22,336 bases of DNA from Thermomucor indicae-seudaticae (GCA_000787465.1 JSYX01000585.1:1-22336), one strand, 5' to 3'. Counted from the first letter of the stretch, positions 1-10,943 are shown. Translations and numbers: made by a program. Notes: generated from the sequence alone by a model not told the origin.

Positions 1-307
1 GTTCAGGCGTTCCTGGGTCATCACTGTAATCCCAGCATTCGTAATCATCTTGTTCCTGTGGGACAAGATTGGATACAGGCTGCTGAGCAACCTCTGCCGG
101 TGCCACTGGCCGTGGATGTTGTTGTTGTTGTCGCTGCGTCTCTGATGTATTGCCGCTTCGTTCCTGTTTTCTGGTAGTCTTCTTCACTGCTTTCTTTCGA
201 CCACCGTGTCTTCCGTATCCAGTGCCGACGTACACTGTAGGCCCTGTGGAACGTCTCATGACGCCAAGCTTCCAGTCGTTCTTACGCGATTTGCTCGATC
301 TTGACAT
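1..307 (-). CDS. Partial N-terminus, KDZ/CxC1-like mobile-element protein (tentative)
   Basis: An open frame starts at the ATG complementary to 305-307 and runs off the left edge (about 102 codons). It begins MSRSSKSRKNDWKLG, followed by a basic Gly-rich stretch with the motif VGTGYGRHGGRK, then a QQQQ run from a GTT/CAA repeat (about 119-133), then acidic residues with WDYSDDP. From memory, basic Arg/Gly starts with a GTGYG motif occur in the CxC1-type proteins that accompany KDZ transposases in fungi. That assignment is inferred, and no catalytic or Cys cluster lies inside the window. A broken mobile-element-type ORF follows on the same strand, which supports a transposon-rich edge. It could instead be an ordinary nuclear protein with a basic tail. 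Confidence 0.4.
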   Translation of the reverse strand, partial: MSRSSKSRKNDWKLGVMRRSTGPTVYVGTGYGRHGGRKKAVKKTTRKQERSGNTSETQRQQQQHPRPVAPAEVAQQPVSNLVPQEQDDYECWDYSDDPGTPE

Positions 308-459
308 GGGTTAATAACAGGAAAGGACAAAGGAAGAAGGAAAGAGCGCAGGGCAAGACTGGGGAAAGGATTTATTTTCTCAGAAAAGCTGCGGTTAATA
401 CTGCGGTACGGTCGCGGGCCGCGACTGGGAACTCAACCTCAGTGGACGAGTGACCGCGG
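308..459. other. Spacer with short GC-rich palindrome
   Basis: This gap separates the two minus-strand ORFs. It holds the 15-base near-palindrome GTCGCGGGCCGCGAC (about 412-426). The 9-mer GCGGTTAAT occurs twice, at about 391-399 and 456-464. These could be element-end or regulatory repeats, but no target-site duplication is visible and the role is unknown. Confidence 0.3.
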
Positions 460-786
460 TTAATTCAAATCCAAGGTGATGTTCAAGTACCCGACAAACT
501 TATCAACGTCCACAGCCGAAGCTGCTTGTCAGGAAAGCTCATCCTCACAGTGCTGGACCTGTTCCGGTTTGAGACGCTGTCGCAGCTGTCGGTATTTAGT
601 GCTCTTGGTTTCCTTCGCCTTTTGATTGCGGGTGTAACGGTAAACCAGTGGCGCTTCGACAGTGCTGTCTTCATGCATGCAATATATGGTTCCAGGCACG
701 ACCTTGAATTCGACGTGGCCTGATATGTAAATTCCTGCTTCAAAAGCGCCACGGAAATTGCTAACTTCCACGCGTATTAACAACAA
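460..786 (-). pseudogene. Broken ORF of Mucorales mobile-element type
   Basis: Reading down from the ATG at 784-786 gives one frame of 108 codons ending in TAA at 460-462, broken by an in-frame TGA at 529-531 (codon 86). The protein has VEFKVVPGTIYCMHED, then a Tyr/Arg segment (YRYTRNQKAKETKSTKYRQ). Past the stop, the same frame continues with QAASAVDVDKFVGYLNI. The pattern GT-YCMH, RYTRN, basic helix, V-D-KF-YL recalls ORFs repeated across Mucorales genomes beside transposons. That is recall, not a search. The good sense beyond the TGA suggests a recent nonsense change. It is a 3'-truncated fragment, so probably non-functional. Confidence 0.5.
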
Positions 787-1003
787 TGCCTCGAGCGAGA
801 GGTTATAAACGGAGCCTAGTTGATGCAGCTATAAGTTTCGCACTTGAAGGGCAAAACGATTTTTCCGAACCGGTGCCCAGATCTCTTCCCTTTTCCTTTC
901 TTCCAAGGTCCAGTCGTCTCGCCCGCAGCAGTTCCCCTTCTCCACTCGTTACTTTCCCTAATTCCTTCACACTGTCCGTCATTTCGTGCTCATTGTCTCC
1001 ACA
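787..1003 (+). promoter_or_regulatory. Upstream region of the kinase gene
   Basis: The stretch holds a TATA-like GTTATAAACGG near 800-810, about 200 bases before the ATG, and a CT-rich leader from about 885. It also separates the kinase from the minus-strand relic. No other gene is visible. Confidence 0.3.
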
Positions 1004-2638
<1,635 letters not shown>

Positions 2639-3291
2639 TTTTTCGATCTTATACCGGTTACAGCCATTAACTCGTTCAATCCAGTCAATCATGTCTTCCA
2701 AGAAGATACATTAATTCTACTCTTAGAGTCGCGATTTTATTCGCTTTGTGCTATAGATTTGATATTGCTTGTTCTTATAGATACCCCGAGTACATATCCA
2801 CTGTCAACTGCATGTTTGCCACGAAAGAAAAGCCTAATTAAACCGCAAGACATCAATTTTACGTGTACCACGGTATGATCTGTCTTCATCTCTGCAATAG
2901 CTGGATTCAATGTTGGATGGAATATTGGTAAACGAATTACACCAAGGATTACAATAAAGCAACGAACCTTGTATTGATTTGATTACTGACAAGATTACCA
3001 AACCTGCCAGAAAATGTAACTTCAAGGAGTTCTAGTGCCAGCTGTAGCACCTCTTTACCTGCCTGCTTGCCAATGTCAGATTATATGCGCGTTTCTTTCT
3101 TTTGTTACGAGCCATGATTAATCCGCTTTTAATTGTATCCATCAGCAGTTTCACATTGAGCGCTTGGTCAATTAGCGTTCTTTTGGGCGATCTAGCAAAA
3201 AATACTTGAATGTATGGTGTCGAAGACGTGACAAGAAGGCCACTACTGACGGCGTGACACACCATAACATATTGTGAAAATTGTGCAATGA
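2639..3291. other. Intergenic stretch with weak coding-like scraps
   Basis: About 650 bases follow the kinase. No confident gene was found. A minus-strand open frame (3032-3310, 92 codons) has no recognised motif and may be a mobile-element relic. On the plus strand about 2880-2970 encodes a short peptide with SAIAGFNVGWNIG, which recalls the first helix of MFS sugar transporters, but it is bounded by stops and has no continuation. Confidence 0.3.
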
Positions 3292-3508
3292 TATGAAGTC
3301 GTGCGAGCAAAAAACTTTTCTACGTTACAAAATCCGTCTGGGTCGGCAACGGGAGGCCTGCTGAATTTGTCCAATCCTCAGATACAACAAATACCATTGC
3401 ATCGACAGCGGGTTCCTCCACCCGGGGATTTAGATATTTGGGGTATGTGTAAACTTTGACGTAACTTATGAACAAACACCTGATCGTCTTCACTTGCTAG
3501 GCGTTTAG
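3292..3508 (+). pseudogene. Orphan terminal exon pair, unknown product
   Basis: A coding-looking frame (about 3292-3442) contains GGLLNLSNPQIQQIPLHRQR and then VPPPGDLDIW. It meets a good donor (GTATGT at 3443), and a typical 58-base intron ends in TTGCTAG at 3500. The next two codons close the frame (Gly-Val-stop, 3506-3508). This looks like the 3' end of a protein-coding gene, but there is no ATG in frame and no upstream exon I could join. It may be a decayed gene or the end of a gene with very small upstream exons. Product not recognised. Confidence 0.3.
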
Positions 3509-3790
3509 TTTTTGTGTACTTGCGATAAAACCGTAATTAAAACATAAAATAGATACGTTTTGGACTGTTCAGCAGTTTTAAGAAATTGATTAACGGCCCT
3601 TTCGGGACAGGGTTCAAAAGTAAAACGTTTGAAGTGATGTTTTGAGGAACCGGAGCACATTTTCACGTTTATGCGTTTGCCAGTAGCGGAGCCCGGAAAT
3701 TACCCAATGACCTGTCCTGTTGTCCAGGATTTTCACTTGTCTCTTTTTCTTCCCTTCCTCTCTCACTCAACTTTTCGTACGAGGGTGAAG

Positions 3791-4924
3791 ATGTCTGCGT
3801 TTTCGAATAATCCTTTCGCTCTTCTTGGCGAAGAAGAGACGGAAACAGATAAACTTGGAAATACAAAGCCAGTCGAAAAGAAAAAGGAAGAACCAACAAC
3901 TCGTGCTGCCAAACGTGACGCTGAGCGTAAGCGACAGGGTCGTGTTGCCGGTATGACGCAAGCGAGTGCACATTTGTGCGGTTTTCGTTACTTTGATGGC
4001 CCTAATATCCAAATCCCCTTTTCAGTTTCACCGCCTTCAGCACGGCGTGGACGTGATCGTGGTCTCAGTCAGCCTGATGACAGTCGTCGTGGTGAAAAAA
4101 CCGAGTCTGGACCTGTGGATATAGTGGCGGCAGGTGGATCTCGTCCTGGTTATGCAGGCAACCGTCCAACTCGCTATCATCGGGAACACGACCGTCAAAG
4201 CGGAACTGGACTCTAGTAGGTTTCTTTATTTCTCATGGATAATGACGCGGTGTTCTTTCCGATTTTGACATACATTATATAGTGACAGCGAGAAAAAGAT
4301 CAACCAGGGCTGGGGACACCTTGGTACTTCTGAGCAACAGGCGTACGTCATCTCTTTTGTCAATTAGTCAAAGAAAGAAACTGACTCGTTTTTCTCTCTT
4401 TCCTTTTTTCAGTTGGAATGACGAGTTGAACCCGAACGATCCTGTTGCCGAAGACGGCAAGGCTGCTGGATCGGGAACTGCAACACCTGCTGAACCAGAA
4501 TTCAAGACTTTGGACGAATATCTAGCTAGCCGACCAAACCTGGATGAAAGATTCAGACGTAAAGAAGCCCGTGCTGCCAATGAAGGCGTGGATGAATCCC
4601 AATGGAAAGACGCTGTTCCTCTTCAGCGCAACAAGGAGGATGACGTATACTATGGCGGCAAGGTAACCCCGCTGACGCAGTTCATCTCGTTTCAATATGG
4701 TTTGTTTCTTATATTCGACATTATCGTAGGAAATGGCAGCGAAACAACGCAGTAAAACTAAAAAGGAGAAGGTTTATCTGGAAATCGACCAACCACCTCA
4801 TCGGCCATCAACAGGAAGAAGCGGCCGCGGTCGAGGAAACCGGGGTGGCCGAAGTCGCGACCGAGCCATCGACACCGACATTGACATTACTGATTCCAGT
4901 ACCTTTCCAACTTTAGGTGCATGA
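3791..4924 (+). CDS. Stm1/SERBP1-like (HABP4_PAI-RBP1 family) protein
   Basis: Five exons: 3791-3950, 4026-4215, 4283-4342, 4413-4662, 4730-4924; 284 aa, all introns GT-AG and 67-75 bases. The start MSAFSNNPFALLGEEE is the typical Stm1-type N-terminus, so I chose this ATG although the frame is open further up. The middle holds the family core: RPTRYHREHDRQSGTG then DSEKKINQGWG, followed by EQQAWNDE and a Pro/Ala acidic linker. The C-terminal part has a basic KQRSKTKKEK patch, an RGG-like GRGRGNRGGRSRDR stretch and an FPTLGA ending. Family members bind ribosomes and mRNA and help keep dormant 80S ribosomes intact, acting in the cytoplasm under TOR control. The third exon is 60 bases, and without it the core motif is interrupted. 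Confidence 0.92.
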
Positions 4925-5389
4925 TAAAAAGTGTACGAATTGTATAAGTCATCACTATCTCTGTAACCCTGTATCTTCAGCGTAAAACAAAAAACAAACG
5001 AAGATTCACAATTGTGAAGAAGAGAAGAAAGATTGCTGTTTTCACGAGAATATTCATTTATTATTCCATACACTCGCTACTACTACCGTTGCGTGATAGA
5101 GGAACCTGTTGCATGGAAAAAGAACAGTCAGCATCGTATGCAGATAGTGCCAATTGCAAGCAAAAGAAAAACGTCAAAAGGTGGAAATGATCAGAATGTC
5201 AAGTTGAATCATTGTGAATCATGTGAAGAAATTCATATGAACCATCATATCAAAAGCAAGAACAGAATAGTTCGGTTGCGATGCTTACCATTCACTTTTG
5301 CAAAACAGACACAAGTGCAGAGACAAGCGAAAGAAAAAGCACGAGCAAAAGCGACGCAATTTATTGCAAAAAATTTTTTTTCTGAGTTT
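4925..5389. other. Convergent intergenic region
   Basis: This lies between the 3' ends of the Stm1-like gene and the four-TM gene. It is AT-rich with A-runs such as AAAACAAAAAACAAACG near 4984-5000, compatible with 3' UTRs on both strands. Open frames here have no recognisable composition, and no gene was found. Confidence 0.5.
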
Positions 5390-6212
5390 CTACTGCTGAG
5401 CTTCGCTCTTTCTCTTTTCATCTGGTACGAACTCTTGCCCAGCCACGAATATGAACTCCTCTTTCTTCGCTGGAACAGGTTCACTCGGAACCGGAACACG
5501 CTGATAATACTCCGCTTCTTCTCGCTTGACTTGGAGCATATAATGGTGGATAGCAAGAGCAAAATGAAGCTGTAACAAATTTGTTTAGTCTATCATCTTC
5601 ATGCCCCTCATTTATTTTATCACTTCATCCTCACCTTGAGCAGGAGGTTAAGAGCCATTGCGACAGTGACCACCCAAGCACTGCCAATAAAGGCGGTTTG
5701 GCAAGTTTCCATATCGAGCGGTTCGTCTTGTGGCATTTCTTGGACAATCTGTTGGCAAATCTCGGTATGCATGCTAAAGAACATGAATGCACTTGCTACG
5801 GAAAAGATGGTGTGCAATACGAGGTCGGTCCAATAGTAAGCAGAAAACAGACGGAGATGCTTTGCATTATGCTGTGCAGGAATGAGCTGCTTCGTCAAAT
5901 CGAGTATCGGAAGAATAAGAACTCACCTTGATGACACCGACAGCACCAGCAAGACATGCTAAGCCGGAAAGATAAGAGTAGAGTGTTAAACCGAATATTG
6001 TGGTGCCATCGCTTGTTTCGAATTGGTCAGCCAAGGCAGTTAGTGCAATGGCTCCGTAGAGATGGGTGATGGTGCCAAGAACGGCCAAAAAGAGTGTAGC
6101 CGTTCTAAAACAATGCGAATAGGAGAAAAAAAGAAACAGTGAGATACAGTGAAAACGGAACGCACGTGGTAAACACAAACCTTAAACTGATGCAGAAACA
6201 GCATTTGTTCAT
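5390..6212 (-). CDS. Four-TM membrane protein, unknown function
   Basis: Four exons on the minus strand: 6212-6181, 6104-5927, 5871-5635, 5569-5390; 208 aa, phases consistent. The 32-base first exon encodes MNKCCFCISLR, a short Cys-rich cytosolic start, and directly enters TM1 (TATLFLAVLGTITHLYGA). Three more hydrophobic segments follow: LYSYLSGLACLAGAVGVI, LVLHTIFSVASAFMFFSM and FIGSAWVVTVAMALNLLL. A Glu/Cys-bearing loop lies between TM3 and TM4, and the tail is charged (KREEAEYYQRVPVPSEPVP). The layout recalls small MARVEL-like or Pfam-unassigned four-TM proteins common in Mucorales, probably at the plasma membrane or endomembranes. The CCxC start could be palmitoylated (inference). No enzymatic motif was seen. 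Confidence 0.8.
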
Positions 6213-6654
6213 TGTGTGTGGAGGAACGAAGCAAAGAGAAAAGATATTACTTTCAACACCAGGCAAGCTGGCCTTTTTCTCTCTGAACCTAAAAATGGCG
6301 TCCAAATTTTGGACCAATGTGTCACATGCAATGCGGGAACGAGATACGATGAATCGGGCTACTGTAAAGACGAGGCGATATATGGGGGTCCCTGTATTTG
6401 ATCAGGACGGTGGCGTCAGATATGTTTGAGCTGGCCGTAAAGTGCTCCAAGATGCATGTTTGATGATGCATTTGTTTGGAGGAAATATCAAACGAGTAGA
6501 GGGGTCTCACGATGTTTCCTAAGCAATTTAAGCTCTTTCGTTGCAAATAGAGCATAAACCATCATTACAATTTTTCACACTCTCTTTCTCTTTCTTGTAC
6601 TTGGTTCTCGCAAAACAAGTATATTGGATAGATCCGGGCACACGCACGCACGCC
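6213..6654. promoter_or_regulatory. Divergent region between four-TM and RSPRY1-like genes
   Basis: About 440 bases serve two divergent starts (6212 minus, 6655 plus). A CT-rich tract (about 6570-6597, CACACTCTCTTTCTCTTTCT) precedes the plus-strand ATG. No clear TATA box or coding content was recognised. Confidence 0.4.
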
Positions 6655-9311
6655 ATGCCATTATTAGAGTCTAGACGGAATCCGGGCTCACTAGAATATA
6701 CCAGTCGGATGATCGAGGCTTCCTGGCGCCGCATTATTGCCATCGCCCACAATCATAACCAAGACGTCCAGCGTGAAGAAGATTTAGCTGCTGGACAAGC
6801 CCGCAGTATGGCGGCAGAGTTTCAGGGATCTGAAGCATTCTATGAGCGGGAACGGCGCATGGTGAATGCTCTGGATACTCTGTTTAACCTTGCCTACGAA
6901 GGTCGAGGATTCCTAATAGTTATTCCTTCGATATCTAAAGGGTTTCTAATATCTATATCACACTTTTAGACTCAGGGTATCTTGCGTTTATATCGACGGT
7001 CGTCACCTTGCTTGATCCGGAATCGCCAGTAGCCATGGCCTTTTTATGCCACATTATTGACCGTATTCCACTCCCTTCGCGAGAAACCATGGCCGCCGTA
7101 TCCGCTGTCATTATCTCGAAGCTCGACAAGCCCACGGGAATCTTGCATAACCTTCGACGATTCTTACTAACGTCGCGATCACCGTGGAGCAGCTTATCCG
7201 AGTCATGCTCGTCGTGGCAGACGCGGTGTCGGCGTTGTCAAAGGCGACCAGCATCCTCCAAAAACCAAAAGGGGCCCAGCCTGTCTTTCAAGCTCAATGC
7301 GGCCGCCCTGTGGTCTCTCTTGGCAGAAAAGTTTGCTGGTGATCTTGCCAGAGAGCTTTGGAACGACCATGTTGCCGATATCCTTATCCATCTTTTGGCG
7401 GATTCCAATGAAGACCCTCGTGTGCGGACTTTTGCACTTATTGCACTTGAGAAATTCGCATTAACGGGTAAATTATAGATTAAGCTGCAAGAAAGAACGC
7501 ATTAACCGAGGAACAAATATAATAGGTCTCGTCAAAGAGGCCATTATGCGATATCCCTGCGATATCAGAGCGATTCTGTTCGATGTGATCCGAGAATGTG
7601 AAGCAGCCAACCGTCGAATCTTCCTCTCGTCGCCCTGCTCTCCTTCCAGCTCGCTCACACCTGTCGCGCCCATCGTGCCTCCCTCACCCATACCCGGCTC
7701 CAAAGGGTCTAGCTACAAAACAACGACAGTAATGGTGAATTGGCGGAAATGCTCGAAGCGGTGGCGTCGATCAGCCTTGAGGGTATGGCAAAAGGTACGG
7801 ACGCTACATTTCCTTCCACACACAAGGCACGACACCACCAAGCGACTCGAAGATATTTGGTCTTTGGAGGAGGAAGGTCCATTGAAGCAACGAGGATCTC
7901 CAATTGAGAACACAATCCTCAACTGCTTCGACACCGGGTTCATACCTCCCGAAGGAAAGCTTCGAGAAGAATGGACTCACTATGTCCAATTGGCTCATTG
8001 TGCACGCTGGGCACTCGATAACGTCTTTGGTAATATGGAGAAAGAGCAATAAAGGAAGACATGATCAAGCTAACGCACTCACGTCTATTTGTACTGAAGC
8101 TGCCGGTGATCAAGAGGCAAGTGTCACATATTCTTCCGTATATGCTGCTCGAGCTCATCCTGACCTTCTTTTTAAAGCTTGCTTGTTCATGGGACTTGAC
8201 CCATCTGCACGCTATCATGAATATATTCGATGGCACAGCCAACTGGAAAATTGGAGGCAATGGTTTAGAATTACGCAACGATCGACCGCATTTTGAGTCC
8301 ATGCGTGCCAGTGCTTGCGTCTGGAAGGGCAAGTGGTATTACGAAACATTGCTGCTTACCAGCGGCATCATGCAGCTCGGTTGGGCAACCATCCGTTGTC
8401 GATTTACCCCTGAGGAGGGATATGGCGTCGGCGATGATAGGGCAAGTCACCAGTAAAGTGCTTTTGCACACTTTTTCTTTGCTTACTCTTGTATTCTGTA
8501 GCATGGATTTGCATTTGACACTTATCGAACAGCTGTATGGGTAGGAAAAAACAAAACAGAAAACAGAGAACGTACTTAACCTCCTCACTGATGCTTCCCT
8601 TTCTATATTTAGGCAGATGGAACTGCAGTGTATCCTCCAGCCCACTCCAGAGTGCAATGTCGGGCCGGGGACGTCCTCGGGAGCTTGTTGGACCTCGACA
8701 ATGGCCTCTGCACCTTTTTCATCAATGGCTGTGATCTCGGCTTGACCGTCGCCTTTGAGTACCCTCTGGCATCGCCTCGTCGTCGCCGGCGCCGCCTATC
8801 GGGTCGTCATATCAAGCTAGGTCTGTATCCAGCTGTTAGTCTCACGACGCATCAACATATCCTGATCAATCTGGGTGATCGCCCTTGGATCTACCCGCCG
8901 CCGGTCACGGTCAAGTACAAGGGCGTCAGCGAAGCAGGTCGTCTGACTGAGAAATTCAAGCGTCGGGTACTGCGTTACGCACAGAGACATAGACCTCGGT
9001 ATCATAATGATAACATCACGACGAACAGCAGTAGCAGCAACGACAGTAACACCGGTGATTATGACTGGGATGGGCCGCTTTGTACTATATGCTTCTCAGA
9101 ACCAAAGAATATCCTTCTGTTGCCCTGTCGCCATACGGGTTGGGGCAAACACTGCGCAGACGCACTAAAGAAGTGGTAATTGTGGACATGAACTCCTCGT
9201 GATAATAATATACATTAACAAGGTTTTATATATATGCACAGTCCACTCTGTCGAACGAATATTGAAGCAAAATGCGTCACACGACCGGAAGACATACCAC
9301 ACATAGATTAA
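6655..9311 (+). CDS. RSPRY1: RSPRY1-like RING finger and SPRY domain protein
   Basis: Exons proposed: 6655-6901, 6970-7467, 7526-8029, 8100-8137, 8178-8441, 8502-8540, 8613-9175, 9242-9311 (about 740 aa). The helical N-terminal half carries LLDPESPVAMAFLCHIIDR, LLAEKFAG and FALIALEKFALTG, which match animal RSPRY1 segments (LGCLAEKLAG, FALIALEKFAQT). CARWALDNVF precedes a SPRY domain (KWYYETLLLTSGIMQLGWA, GYGVGDD, HGFAFDTYR, LLDLDNGLCTFFINGCDLG). A C-terminal RING follows: C687, C690, C702, H704, C711, C718, C721, with the usual fifth ligand replaced by Gly708. It is a likely E3 ubiquitin ligase, substrate unknown. Intron 8442-8501 is GC-AG and fits the frame uniquely. The last intron (9176-9241) must be removed to reach CPLCR; an unspliced read stops after KKW. 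Exons 2 and 3 each hold a stretch where another frame looks better. Intron 8138-8177 is only 40 bases, so that junction is least sure. Confidence 0.85.
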
Positions 9312-9546
9312 TAGTAATAATGATAAAATAGAAAAAGCCATTTTCTTGTATGATCGGAGGAAGTGAGTTGGTTGGAATAGCAATGCGGCAGAAAAAGGTA
9401 CTTTACATGCACATACATACGGCTGCGTTATGCTCCTCCTTCTCTCTTCCGCACCCCTCTTGATCCCTCTTTTTCTTTTCCATCAGTCCTCTGAGAGAAG
9501 GTCATGATATCTTTATCAGTTTCCGTGGATCTGTTTATCGGTTATC
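9312..9546. promoter_or_regulatory. Spacer before the PPxY membrane protein
   Basis: The first part is AT-rich (ATAGTAATAATGATAAAATAG, about 9311-9331) and suits a 3' UTR and polyadenylation zone. A CT-rich stretch at about 9431-9485 forms the leader of the next gene. Confidence 0.35.
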
Positions 9547-10107
9547 ATGAACTCGAGTAATGATGGCTACATCAATGCAACGACCTCTCTGGATCCGGCA
9601 ACACCCACAGAAGAGTCGCTTGTTCATAAACTTCGTATGGACGAGCAACATATCCGAGCGCTCGCTGTCATTCTATCCCTGACGGGTGGACTTGCGCTCT
9701 CCTTTGCCCTTGGCGCAGGCATCTTTCTGTATTGGCACCTTCGCGAATTCAAAAGACGCAAGCAGAGTCGTCAGGGATACCTCTTGGAGCAACAATCCAT
9801 CGAATCCAAATCAACGACGACAACTTCTTGCTGTAGTAGTAATAACTCGGTGTTGTCCCGCACTAGCCATGAACATCAGTTGCCAGCTGCTGAATCCCAA
9901 ATGACCACCATCTTTCCTCCTCCACTACTATTGCCGCCCACAGACACCACTGTTAATGCAGGTCCGTCCGCTCCATCCGCCAAGGAGTTTCTGAATAATG
10001 ATAACCTGGACGCACCATCATGTTGCCCTCATTGCATATCTGTTGACCCACCTCCGCCAGCATACACACCTCGAGAAGAACCTGATTCATGCACGCATCA
10101 CCCTTAA
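9547..10107 (+). CDS. Single-pass membrane protein with PPxY motif
   Basis: Intronless, 186 aa. The ATG at 9547 opens a Ser/Thr-rich N-terminus with potential N-glycosylation sites (NSS at 2, NAT at 10). One hydrophobic segment at about 38-64 (ALAVILSLTGGLALSFALGA...) is followed by basic residues (REFKRRKQSR), which predicts an N-out, C-in type III/Ib topology. The cytosolic tail is Ser/Thr- and Pro-rich with several Cys pairs (SCC, CCPHC) and ends in DPPPPAYTP. Its PPAY (170-173) is a canonical PY motif for WW domains of Nedd4/Rsp5 ligases. A role as an Rsp5 adaptor or cargo is inferred from this motif alone. The protein family is not recognised and looks fast-evolving. Confidence 0.75.
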   Translation: MNSSNDGYINATTSLDPATPTEESLVHKLRMDEQHIRALAVILSLTGGLALSFALGAGIFLYWHLREFKRRKQSRQGYLLEQQSIESKSTTTTSCCSSNNSVLSRTSHEHQLPAAESQMTTIFPPPLLLPPTDTTVNAGPSAPSAKEFLNNDNLDAPSCCPHCISVDPPPPAYTPREEPDSCTHHP

Positions 10108-10200
10108 TTTTTTCCTTTTCCGAACATACCACCTTGTTGTATTACGAATGATATTGAACCAAAAACAAAGTCTATTATTGCTATATCTTCTACCATGCAT

Positions 10201-10943
10201 TCAAGTATGCTGTTGCAAAGCAGCCTGGCTGCTGGTCGGCGATGGTGCTGTTGACTTGTTATTACTGCCGATTCTAAACATGCGTCCGAGCGAACTTTTG
10301 AATGAATAATTTGTACTTGACGACTTTTGCTTGAGCACTCGTTTATAGGCATCCTAGTAGCCCATCGATCAGTCCCAACTTCCTCAAGTATCCCTTTTTG
10401 GACATACCAAGTATGCAATTTGAGGCTTGTTAAAAGCACCTCGTCGTTTTGTTCGAATATATTCAATCGCATCAAGTGGCTTCATGCCCATCTCGATCAG
10501 TGCAATAGCCACCAAAACCGGTGCTCTTCCCAAGCCGGCAACGCAATGAACCGCAATCGTTGGAGTCGGATCCTTCTCCTTGGTTTCTTCTACCAGCCTC
10601 AGCCAATCACGGACCACTTGGGGAGGTGGCTGTACAGCTTTCCGTCATCAATATCTCAAAGAGGAAATTACAAAACGCTTCTTGATTTTACCACGCCGCC
10701 ATCTTTAAACGGAAGATCGAGGACTTGGATATTTCTTTCCGTAAGTCTGTTTGCACTGTAGGTCGGCTGACAGCACCGTACAACAGCTGCCACACAAAGC
10801 CGATCGAATTGCTCCATATAGAAATCAAGTGTGGATTCGGTGGGACAGTCGAGGATGAGAAAGCGGAGCGGCGAATGCGGGCAGTCGATGAGCGAGAGCA
10901 TGCGACCCAAAGGGGAGGAGGATCCGTATTGTCGGGCTGTCAT
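10201..10943 (-). CDS. PRL/PTP4A-like dual-specificity phosphatase
   Basis: Three minus-strand exons: 10943-10692, 10629-10408, 10353-10201; 208 aa with GT-AG introns of 62 and 54 bases. The phosphatase core matches PTP4[19 protein letters not shown], then DLPFKDGG with general-acid candidate Asp81, then the P-loop [10 protein letters not shown] (Cys113, Arg119) and [14 protein letters not shown]. As in PRLs, Ala follows Arg in the P-loop where most PTPs have Ser/Thr. After splicing the tail reads [13 protein letters not shown] and ends in QQHT. Animal PRLs end in a CaaX prenylation box after a polybasic stretch; here the tail is basic but has no CaaX. PRLs act at membranes and bind CNNM magnesium transporters (family knowledge). 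Its 3' end lies 93 bases from the converging neighbour. Confidence 0.9.

Noticed and set aside
408..430. GC-rich palindrome as a transposon terminal repeat
   Set aside because: No matching copy at another boundary and no target-site duplication in the window.
2880..2970. MFS-transporter-like TM1 peptide (SAIAGFNVGWNIG)
   Set aside because: Stops lie on both sides, and I found no further transporter motif nearby.
3032..3310. Minus-strand 92-codon ORF as a gene
   Set aside because: No motif, splice support or clear composition; it overlaps the orphan exon on the other strand.
8628..9179. RING/SPRY protein ending in KKW as a truncated RING
   Set aside because: A GT-AG intron at 9176-9241 restores CPLCR in frame, so truncation is only the unspliced reading.
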